The translations under genes and the position numbers were made by a program. A model generated the notes under the pieces. That model saw only the letters and a list, made by a program, of their open reading frames with translations, searched no databases and was not told where the DNA came from. From JBCCGE01 sp039029455 (GTDB lineage Bacteria; Pseudomonadota; Gammaproteobacteria; Arenicellales; Poriferihabitantaceae), in contig JBCCGE010000144.1 in assembly GCA_039029455.1 (NCBI GenBank), positions 1 to 6,072 of the forward strand: 6,072 bases of DNA. The letters are read 5' to 3'. This document shows, piece by piece, positions 1 to 5,567 of this stretch. The stretch's first letter is position 1, and every line of letters begins with the position of its first letter.

Positions 1-61
1 GGATGGATCGAGTAGTTAAATTCTGTCTTTTGAGCATATATTTTGTCCATGAAACTGGGAT

Positions 62-691
62 TCAGGTTATCTCCGATGCCACAGCTGTGAGTCGAGGACC
101 GCGACTTTTCGCCGTTATAGCCCCCAGATGCGGCTTATCGTTCAGCGTCATATGAGCATGCACCATATCCAGATGCCGCTTCGACACCGGGATGTCAGTC
201 GGCTCTGCAATGACCAGACCTGTGTGATGCAGATTGGGGTGCATATAAGCGAGTTTCAGCAGATTCTGGAAGTCGTCAAATGTTGCGTAGCGACGTCCAT
301 TCTCCAGGTCCCGCACGAAAGGTGCCCCGTAAATGGGTGCAAACACCTGACTGCGTCCGCCGATGGTTACGGACCGCTCCGGGTTTCGTGCGCGCTGAAC
401 AAACTGGCTGGGTGCCAGCGCACACTGTTGACGCACCCATTGCGCATCGGCAAAAACCTTATCACCTTCCATTTTGACACCGGTCTGCTTCCAGATCCGG
501 GTAGCTTCAGGGTCATCCTTGAAAGCAAATCCGATATTTTCGAACATCCAGTCAATTTGCTGTTCAATCACCACCAGTTGTTCTTCATCCAGCGGATCGA
601 AGAATGGCATTCTGCGTTCAATGAACGCCGGGGCCTGTGGATCTGCTGAAAATGCGTTGTCACTCTGTGCGCGGCGGCTTCGTCGTGGCAT
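62..691 (-). pseudogene. trimethylamine methyltransferase (MttB) family protein, N-terminal part, probably frameshifted
   Basis: MttB-family enzymes move a methyl group from trimethylamine, glycine betaine or related quaternary amines to a cobalamin-bearing corrinoid protein in the cytoplasm. The 209 residues match the family N-terminus: a basic start (MPRRSRRAQ), an IGFAF segment near residue 53, the APSQFVQRARNPERSVTIGG block (about 93-112), and RHLDMVHAHMTLNDKP (about 172-187). Agreement ends near SR (residues 197-198), and a TGA stop follows at 62-64. The family is usually 450-520 residues, so more than half is missing. Past the stop, a different frame stays open to the window edge and reads GDNLNPSFMDK, which resembles the next family block, so one or more small indels are likely. 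The stop is TGA, not the TAG that encodes pyrrolysine in true MttB, and it lies well before that site. The substrate cannot be told. The start is the ATG at 689-691; the only Shine-Dalgarno candidate, AGGTTAA, is too far upstream. Family membership is fairly secure; the pseudogene status is inferred. Confidence 0.72.
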
Positions 692-719
692 CGTTTGGAT
701 TTCGGGTTAACCTGCATCA

Positions 720-748
720 ATCATACGTGCTCAAGCGAGACCTGTAAC
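720..748 (-). promoter_or_regulatory. candidate sigma70 promoter for the MttB-family gene
   Basis: On the minus strand a GTTACA (-35-like, 743-748, 4 of 6 consensus) is followed after exactly 17 bp by TATGAT (-10-like, 720-725, 5 of 6). It points toward the MttB-family start codon and would begin transcription near 713, giving a leader of about 20 nt. The palindrome GGTTAACC (705-712) would lie at the very start of the transcript, where an operator could act. This rests on sequence match only. Confidence 0.4.
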
Positions 749-757
749 CCTTGTAAA

Positions 758-769
758 ATTTGATTAAAT
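758..769. promoter_or_regulatory. small palindrome in the divergent intergenic region, possible LysR-type operator
   Basis: ATTT-GATT-AAAT is a perfect 4-bp inverted repeat in an AT-rich stretch 16 bp before the LysR-type gene and on the far side of the candidate MttB promoter. LysR-type regulators commonly bind AT-rich interrupted palindromes in such divergent regions and repress themselves. The repeat is short enough to occur by chance and is not an exact T-N11-A box, so the operator role is speculative. Confidence 0.2.
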
Positions 770-784
770 GCATAGACTGAAGCT

Positions 785-1702
785 ATGCGAAAAACCCTTA
801 AGCTGATTGCGTCACCGAGAAATCTATTCGTATTTGAGGCGGCTGCCAGACTCGGATCCTTTACACTGGCTGCTGAGGAGCTGGGAATGCAGCAACCGTC
901 AGTAAGCGCCTCAATCAAGCAGCTCGAACATTCACTGAATATCAGGCTATTTGATCGGGGTCACCGTCGCATTTCACTCACCAATGCGGGACTGCGATTT
1001 TATGCGGATGTGTCTCAGGCACTGCGGGGCATTGAAATATCGGCTGAAGCCGTCCACAACATGGGCCGTTCGGACTATGTCACGCTCAACTCGTCGTCCG
1101 CGTTCTCCTACTACTGGATGATGCCAAAGTTGTCCTCGCTGCGTCAGCAGCACCCCGAGATCGACCTCAGACTACAAAACAGTATTCACGATCCGGATCT
1201 GGATGCTGAAAACATCAGTATTGGTGTGCGAGTGGGCGACGGCAGCTGGTCAGATTGTGTTGCCGAGAAAATAGCCGACGAGATTATCTATCCGGTTGCC
1301 AGTCCTATGGTTATGCAGTCGGCGCGCAATCTCAGAACGGTGCCGAATTTACTGCATGAACGATTGATCCATCTGGAGGAGCCTGTACGAATACGGCCAA
1401 CCTGGAAACAGTGGTTTCAGCACCACGGTATCGTGGCCGGTTCCAACACTGAAGGCATGAGACTCAATGACTACGCGCTGGTTCTGCAAGCGGCGCTGAC
1501 CGGTGAAGGGTTCGCTTTTGGCTGGGACCACATTGTCAGAGATATGATTACAAGGAGAGTATTGTCTGCACGCGAAGACTGGGCCTGGACAACGGGCAGA
1601 GGGGTTTATCTGGTGTGGTCTCGACAACGCAAATTGTCTGTGAATGCTGAAAAAGTGCGTGACTGGATCCTGCAGTCAGCCGAATATCAGGTGCATGCCT
1701 GA
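785..1702 (+). CDS. LysR-type transcriptional regulator (GcvA-like)
   Basis: This is a complete 305-residue DNA-binding regulator of the usual LysR length. The winged helix-turn-helix occupies about residues 10-70, with the signatures FEAAARLGSFTLAAEELGM, QQPSVSASIKQLE and LFDRGHRRISLTNAG. A linker helix (to about 90) and a periplasmic-binding-protein-like effector domain (about 95-295) follow. The wording of the N-terminus and the ending VYLVWSRQRKLS...VRDWI recall the GcvA/AmpR branch. The gene is transcribed away from the MttB-family gene across a 93-bp gap, so it may have controlled that gene, with a methylated amine or a product as effector; this is inferred from position. No strong ribosome binding site is visible: GAAG at 779-782 lies only 2 nt from the ATG. 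The chosen start gives the normal family N-terminus. A conventional rho-independent terminator is not evident downstream. Confidence 0.9.
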   Translation: MRKTLKLIASPRNLFVFEAAARLGSFTLAAEELGMQQPSVSASIKQLEHSLNIRLFDRGHRRISLTNAGLRFYADVSQALRGIEISAEAVHNMGRSDYVTLNSSSAFSYYWMMPKLSSLRQQHPEIDLRLQNSIHDPDLDAENISIGVRVGDGSWSDCVAEKIADEIIYPVASPMVMQSARNLRTVPNLLHERLIHLEEPVRIRPTWKQWFQHHGIVAGSNTEGMRLNDYALVLQAALTGEGFAFGWDHIVRDMITRRVLSAREDWAWTTGRGVYLVWSRQRKLSVNAEKVRDWILQSAEYQVHA

Positions 1703-1710
1703 GTTAAATC

Positions 1711-1726
1711 CACAGTTCCGGCTGTG
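1711..1726 (+). other. short hairpin after the LysR-type gene
   Basis: CACAG-TTCCGG-CTGTG forms a perfect 5-bp stem with a 6-nt loop starting 9 bp after the regulator's stop codon. Its position suits transcript-end processing or weak termination. No run of T follows, so it does not meet the usual pattern for an intrinsic terminator. Confidence 0.25.
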
Positions 1727-1800
1727 ATCAAGTGCTCTATTAATGCAACAGGGTGGGTCGACAGACGGGTCTGATTTTGTCGTATCCACGGCCCTGTATT

Positions 1801-1819
1801 TCGCTTAAAATCGAAGCGA
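1801..1819. repeat. inverted repeat overlapping a -10-like hexamer upstream of ffs
   Basis: TCGCTT (1801-1806) and AAGCGA (1814-1819) are perfect inverted repeats separated by 7 nt. The hexamer TAAAAT at 1806-1811 (5 of 6 against the sigma70 -10 consensus) overlaps the left arm and the loop. If it is used, transcription would begin near 1818, about 20 nt before the mature 5' end of the SRP RNA. That is similar to the short 5' leader that RNase P removes from E. coli 4.5S RNA. No convincing -35 element lies 16-18 bp upstream, so the promoter call is tentative. Confidence 0.35.
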
Positions 1820-1822
1820 GGC

Positions 1823-1836
1823 TTGACCGCTGTCAA
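1823..1836. repeat. second inverted repeat abutting the 5' end of ffs
   Basis: TTGAC (1823-1827), CGCT, GTCAA (1832-1836) is a perfect 5-bp inverted repeat with a 4-nt loop, ending one base before the predicted first nucleotide of mature 4.5S RNA. In a precursor RNA it would form a hairpin just outside the processing site. CCGC at 1827-1830 could instead pair with GCGG at 1839-1842 of the SRP RNA, so two folds may compete. The function is unknown. Confidence 0.3.
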
Positions 1837-1837
1837 T

Positions 1838-1954
1838 GGCGGTGAAAACTGGTCTCCCTGGTGACGATACGTTGTGAACCCGGTCAGGTCCGGAAGGAAG
1901 CAGCCGCAGCAATCGATTCGGGTGCCAGGGTCAGGCTGGTTGGATCCGCCACCC
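1838..1954 (+). ncRNA. ffs: 4.5S signal recognition particle RNA
   Basis: This is the RNA of the bacterial signal recognition particle, which binds Ffh and directs ribosomes making membrane proteins to FtsY. The hallmark domain IV segment GGTCAGGTCCGGAAGGAAGC lies at 1882-1901, with the GGAA tetraloop at 1892-1895. The outer helix is closed by GGCGG (1838-1842) pairing with CCGCC (1946-1950), followed by an ACCC tail, as in the E. coli end CCCCCACCC. CCCTGG (1856-1861) also pairs with CCAGGG (1925-1930). The length of about 117 nt is close to the 114 nt of E. coli. Its place directly before dnaX is known from other gammaproteobacteria. No clear terminator separates it from dnaX, so a joint transcript with processing is possible. 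The ends are set by comparison and may be off by a few bases. Confidence 0.93.
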
Positions 1955-2017
1955 TCACCATTTTCCATAAAACCAATCCCGAATCGGAGTCCAGTCCGCG
2001 CGGCTCTACAATATGGC

Positions 2018-3751
2018 ATGAGTTATCAGGCACTGGCCCGTAAATACCGACCACGCACATTCGATCAGGTGATCGGTCAGGATCACGTGGTGTCCGCTCT
2101 TGCCAACGCACTTGATAGCGAACGCATTCATCACGCTTTTCTGTTTACCGGAACGCGCGGCGTTGGCAAAACCACTCTGGCACGTATTTTTGCTAAAGCA
2201 CTGAATTGTGAACAGGGTATCTCGTCCACACCCTGCGGCGCCTGTGTAGCTTGCAACGGTGTTGATCAGGGCAATTTCGTGGATCTTATTGAGGTGGATG
2301 CAGCTTCGCGCACTAAAGTTGACGACACCCGGGAACTGCTGGACAACGTGCAGTACACACCGACTCAAGGGCGGGTAAAAATTTACCTGATCGACGAAGT
2401 ACACATGCTGTCGACGCACAGTTTCAACGCGTTATTAAAGACACTTGAAGAGCCTCCAGACCACGTCAAATTTTTGCTCGCAACGACCGATCCACAAAAA
2501 CTGCCGGCCACAATTCTTTCTCGATGCATCCAGTTCAACTTAAAAGCCATGGATATTCCCAGGCTTGTCGGGCAACTCGGAAGCATCCTCGATCAGGAAG
2601 ATATACCGTATGAGGAACCCGCAGTTGCCGTATTGTCTCAATCGGCAAATGGCAGCGTTCGCGACGCCTTAAGTCTGCTCGATCAGGCTATCGCCTATGG
2701 CAACGGCAAAGTTGAAACTCAGGCTGTTAGAAATATGCTGGGAATGATCGATGACCAGTATATCGAGCAGCTACTGGGTGAGATCATCGCCGGCGATGCA
2801 GCTTCGGCTCTGGCCACCGTTGCGGCTATGAGCGAACGTGCAGTCGACTATGTCAGCGCACTTGATGAACTTTTAACGCTAATTCACAACCTGGCTCTGT
2901 TTCAGGTTGTGCCGGAAGCCGTCACATGGAAAGTAGCTGATGCGGACGCGCTGGCCGTACTCGCCGCAAGTGCCGATGCTGAGGTTTTACAGTTGATCTA
3001 CCAGATCGCACTGACGGGCAAGAAAGATCTGCCACTGGCTGCAGACAGCCGCAGTGGGTTTGAAATGCTGATCTTGCGGTTAATGGCGTTTCAACCCGAT
3101 ATGGAGCTGCCGGATACCGCTGGTGGCGTGACCGAAAAACCCAGAGTACAGCGGGTTGCAAAACTCGTTGAGGAAAATCGATTGCCCACAACGTCCGCCG
3201 CTACCAATCCGTCAGCGCAAAATAATTTGCCGGAAACAGCACCCGTTGCTGTTGCCGCAGAACACGATGATTCCGATGAAGACACAGCCTCTCAGGGAGT
3301 TGGCAAACCGCCCTGTATGCCGTCGCTGGACGCTGTCTCGAGCCCTGCAGGCTGGTCAGAATTTGTGGCTCATTCATCGGTGAGCGGTATGGTGAGGGAG
3401 ATGATGATGCAACTGGTTCCAACAGGGCCGGCGAATGGAAATGTGCTCGAGCTTACAATCGACCCCGCTTCGGCGCATCTTAACCAAAGTGGACGTGTGG
3501 CGAAAATTTCCCGGCTGCTCTCTGAGCATCTGGATTCTCCGGTAGAGGTTGTCATCAACGTTGGCGGATCTCATGAACTGGTCGGAGAAACACCTCGCCA
3601 GCAGGCCAATCGAGAAGCGGCTGAGCGTCAGTCGGCCGCAGAAGAGGTGTTCCGAAATGACGCCAATGTCAAAGATCTGATCGAACTGTTTGATGCCGAA
3701 GTCGTAGATCACTCCATTAAGCCATCGAACAATGCCGGATCAGGTCACTAA
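2018..3751 (+). CDS. dnaX: DNA polymerase III subunit tau/gamma (clamp loader)
   Basis: DnaX is the ATPase of the replisome clamp loader; it loads the beta clamp and, as tau, links the polymerase to the DnaB helicase. The 577 residues begin MSYQALARKYRP, the conserved family start. They contain Walker A GTRGVGKT (45-52), four zinc-binding cysteines (C64, C73, C76, C79), Walker B LIDEVH (124-129) and the SRC motif (168-170). Helical domain III is followed by a poorly conserved linker (about 370-450). The C-terminus carries the alpha-binding domain, with ETPRQQANREAAERQSAAEE near 525-545. The frame stays open upstream to 1874, but those 48 codons lie largely inside the SRP RNA and look unlike DnaX, so the ATG at 2018 is chosen. 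No good ribosome binding site precedes it. I see no A-AAA-AAG frameshift site around the linker, so a shorter gamma form by the E. coli route is not supported. First protein gene of the likely operon. Confidence 0.96.
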   Translation: MSYQALARKYRPRTFDQVIGQDHVVSALANALDSERIHHAFLFTGTRGVGKTTLARIFAKALNCEQGISSTPCGACVACNGVDQGNFVDLIEVDAASRTKVDDTRELLDNVQYTPTQGRVKIYLIDEVHMLSTHSFNALLKTLEEPPDHVKFLLATTDPQKLPATILSRCIQFNLKAMDIPRLVGQLGSILDQEDIPYEEPAVAVLSQSANGSVRDALSLLDQAIAYGNGKVETQAVRNMLGMIDDQYIEQLLGEIIAGDAASALATVAAMSERAVDYVSALDELLTLIHNLALFQVVPEAVTWKVADADALAVLAASADAEVLQLIYQIALTGKKDLPLAADSRSGFEMLILRLMAFQPDMELPDTAGGVTEKPRVQRVAKLVEENRLPTTSAATNPSAQNNLPETAPVAVAAEHDDSDEDTASQGVGKPPCMPSLDAVSSPAGWSEFVAHSSVSGMVREMMMQLVPTGPANGNVLELTIDPASAHLNQSGRVAKISRLLSEHLDSPVEVVINVGGSHELVGETPRQQANREAAERQSAAEEVFRNDANVKDLIELFDAEVVDHSIKPSNNAGSGH

Positions 3752-3762
3752 CCGCAAACCAT

Positions 3763-3767
3763 GAGGT
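3763..3767 (+). promoter_or_regulatory. ribosome binding site of ybaB
   Basis: GAGGT lies 5 nt before the ATG at 3773. It is the clearest Shine-Dalgarno sequence in the window and supports that start. Confidence 0.6.
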
Positions 3768-3772
3768 AAACA

Positions 3773-4093
3773 ATGAAAGGTGGACTCGGCAATCTTATGA
3801 AGCAGGCTCAGGCCATGCAGGAGAATATGCAAAAGGCTCAGGAGGAACTTGCAAATTCCGAGGTTACAGGGCAGTCCGGCGCAGGTATGGTGGAAATCAC
3901 CATGACCGGCAAATACGATGTCAAAAAAGTCACCATCGACGCTCAATTAATGGAGGACGATAAGGATGTTCTTGAGGATCTTGTTGCAGCCGCAGTCAAT
4001 GATGCAGTACGCAGAGTTGAGAAAATGTCGCAGGAAAAAATGGGTGGCCTTACTGCCGGGATGAACATACCCGGGCTGAAGTTGCCGTTCTAG
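3773..4093 (+). CDS. ybaB: YbaB/EbfC family nucleoid-associated protein
   Basis: This small dimeric DNA-binding protein is thought to shape the nucleoid and is nearly always encoded between dnaX and recR. The 106 residues are close to the 109 of E. coli YbaB. They contain KGGLGNLMKQAQAMQENMQK at the start (a helical coiled region, about 1-30), then VTGQSGAGMVEITMTGKYDVK (the beta core), DDKDVLEDLVAAAVNDA (about 62-78) and the ending GMNIPGLKLPF, which matches the family's PPGFKMPF type of tail. It starts 21 bp after the dnaX stop with a GAGGT ribosome binding site, and recR follows after 17 bp, so co-transcription is very likely. Family identity is secure; the exact cellular role in this organism is not shown by the sequence. 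Confidence 0.95.
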   Translation: MKGGLGNLMKQAQAMQENMQKAQEELANSEVTGQSGAGMVEITMTGKYDVKKVTIDAQLMEDDKDVLEDLVAAAVNDAVRRVEKMSQEKMGGLTAGMNIPGLKLPF

Positions 4094-4110
4094 CGGCCCC
4101 GGCGACAGCA

Positions 4111-4710
4111 GTGGCAGACCCCCGATCGGTTGAAGCGCTTAAAGCGGCACTTCAGAGGCTGCCCGGAGTCGGTCCTAAATCGGCTCAGCGTATGGCGTTC
4201 CATCTTCTTGAACGGGATCGAGAGGGAGCGCGTCAGATCGGCGAGGCGATTCGGGTCGCGCTGTCCCGCGTTAATCATTGTCAGCGGTGTAATAATTTTA
4301 GCGAGTCAGAGCTCTGTGGCATCTGCGCTTCGAGCAAGCGCGATGCGGAGCGGTTATGTATTGTAGAGACTCCGGCTGATCTTGATGCCATCGAACAGGC
4401 CGGGGTCTATCAGGGCATGTATTTTGTCCTGATGGGGCAGCTTTCTCCTCTTGATGATATCGGTCCGGAGCAGCTCGGAATTCGAGAACTTGAAGCCCTG
4501 CTGGCAAAGGAGAGCATATCCGAAGTTATTCTTGCAACCAATCTCACTATTGAAGGACAGGCCACGGCCGATTACCTGATTGATCTCGTTGCTCCGCGGG
4601 GCATTGCAATTACGCGTCTTGCACGGGGACTGCCGATGGGTGGCGAGCTTGAATATATGGATCCGGGGACTTTGGATCAGGCCTTTGCGGACAGGCGCAG
4701 CGTCAGCTAG
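4111..4710 (+). CDS. recR: recombination mediator protein RecR
   Basis: RecR works with RecO (and RecF) to load RecA on single-stranded DNA at gaps. The 199 residues match the normal length of about 200. In order they show a helix-hairpin-helix (LPGVGPKSAQRMAFHLL, 17-33), a four-cysteine zinc site (C57, C60, C69, C72) and a Toprim domain (about 81-175). The Toprim part begins LCIVETPADLDAIEQAGVY and includes VLMGQLSPLDDIGPEQLGI and ATNLTIEGQATADYL; the RLARGLPMGGELEYMDPGTL block closes the protein. The start is a GTG, 17 bp after ybaB, with no clear ribosome binding site. It leaves 17 residues before LPGVG, as in other RecR proteins, which supports it. Poor initiation signals so near the ybaB stop fit translational coupling. 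Confidence 0.95.
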   Translation: MADPRSVEALKAALQRLPGVGPKSAQRMAFHLLERDREGARQIGEAIRVALSRVNHCQRCNNFSESELCGICASSKRDAERLCIVETPADLDAIEQAGVYQGMYFVLMGQLSPLDDIGPEQLGIRELEALLAKESISEVILATNLTIEGQATADYLIDLVAPRGIAITRLARGLPMGGELEYMDPGTLDQAFADRRSVS

Positions 4711-4740
4711 ACGTTTTCTATTTCCGCGACTCCACAATAA

Positions 4741-5529
4741 ATGACTATGCAACGTTATGCGGCCTGTATCGAATACTGCGGCTGTCGATATGTCGGTTGG
4801 CAGCGTCAAAAAAACCAACTCTCGGTGCAGGAGGTGGTTGAAAACGCTATTTCACATGTTGCGGATCAAACAGTTTCCAGTGTGACGGCCGGGCGCACCG
4901 ATACCGGGGTCCACGCAACCGGACAGGTCATTCATTTCGACTGCGATGCAGTGCGAACGGACTATAACTGGGTTCGAGGAATCAACACCCATCTACCTGA
5001 TGATGTTTCGATGGTCTGGATTAAACCGGTGGATGTCGGATTCCATGCGCGTTTTGGTGCCATTCGCCGGCGCTATCGATATGTACTTTTGAATCGACGG
5101 GTGGCACCAGGCTGGCTGAACGGACTGGTGTCCTGGAGCCCGCTGCCTCTCGATTTGGAGACGATGCAAAGTGGGGCTGAAAATCTGGTGGGCGAGCATG
5201 ATTTCAGCGCATTCAGAGCGGCGGGCTGCCAATCCAAACAGCCAGTAAAGACGGTTTGCGATCTCACCCTGACCCGACACGGTGATTTTGTATGTGTTGA
5301 TATTGAGGCCAACGGTTTCCTGCATCATATGGTGCGCAATATTGTCGGCAGTCTGATCCGTGTCGGTGAACATCTCGAAACAGCGGACTGGATTGATGCG
5401 GTATTGCACTCAAAAGACCGGAAATTGGCCGGTGTTACCGCACCCCCTGACGGTCTGTACTTCGCGCGTGTCACATACGCTCCCGAATTTGATCTCCCGG
5501 AGCCATCGCCAATGCCCCGGTTTTGGTAA
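4741..5529 (+). CDS. truA: tRNA pseudouridine(38-40) synthase TruA
   Basis: TruA converts uridines 38, 39 and 40 in the anticodon arm of many tRNAs to pseudouridine. The 262 residues fit the usual 250-285. The catalytic motif AGRTDTGVHATGQ places the nucleophile at D54. Other conserved blocks are FHARFGAIRRRYRY with Y112 (101-114), GEHDFSAFRAAGCQSK (151-166), NGFLHHMVRNIVGSL (191-205) and APPDGLYF (234-241). The gene starts 30 bp after recR; the gap shows no terminator. An ATG two codons further in (4747) is an alternative start, and neither has a clear ribosome binding site. Joining of truA to the recR block is not seen in E. coli or Pseudomonas aeruginosa as I recall them. Confidence 0.95.
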   Translation: MTMQRYAACIEYCGCRYVGWQRQKNQLSVQEVVENAISHVADQTVSSVTAGRTDTGVHATGQVIHFDCDAVRTDYNWVRGINTHLPDDVSMVWIKPVDVGFHARFGAIRRRYRYVLLNRRVAPGWLNGLVSWSPLPLDLETMQSGAENLVGEHDFSAFRAAGCQSKQPVKTVCDLTLTRHGDFVCVDIEANGFLHHMVRNIVGSLIRVGEHLETADWIDAVLHSKDRKLAGVTAPPDGLYFARVTYAPEFDLPEPSPMPRFW

Positions 5530-5567
5530 CATTAGTCGTTTGTTGACCCTAGCCTGATCGCATCCAA

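Noticed and set aside
62..64. Stop codon in the MttB-family gene as a recoded pyrrolysine codon
   Set aside because: Pyrrolysine is read from TAG and sits much further into MttB. This stop is TGA at codon 210 and follows loss of homology.
4..156. 50-codon plus-strand frame beginning at the left edge (MDRVVKFCLL...)
   Set aside because: It is short, has no recognised family or ribosome binding site, and overlaps the MttB-family region antisense.
128..649. 173-codon plus-strand open frame opposite the MttB-family gene
   Set aside because: It shows no recognisable domain and is the antisense shadow of a frame with clear homology.
1711..1726. Intrinsic terminator for the LysR-type gene
   Set aside because: The stem is only 5 bp and no T-run follows, so it is listed as a hairpin of unknown role.
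1955..2017. Terminator between ffs and dnaX
   Set aside because: There is a TTTT at 1961-1964 but no stable hairpin directly before it other than the SRP RNA itself.
2006..2419. 137-codon minus-strand frame inside dnaX, and similar long antisense frames elsewhere
   Set aside because: They lie opposite well-supported genes, show no family signatures and have no start signals.
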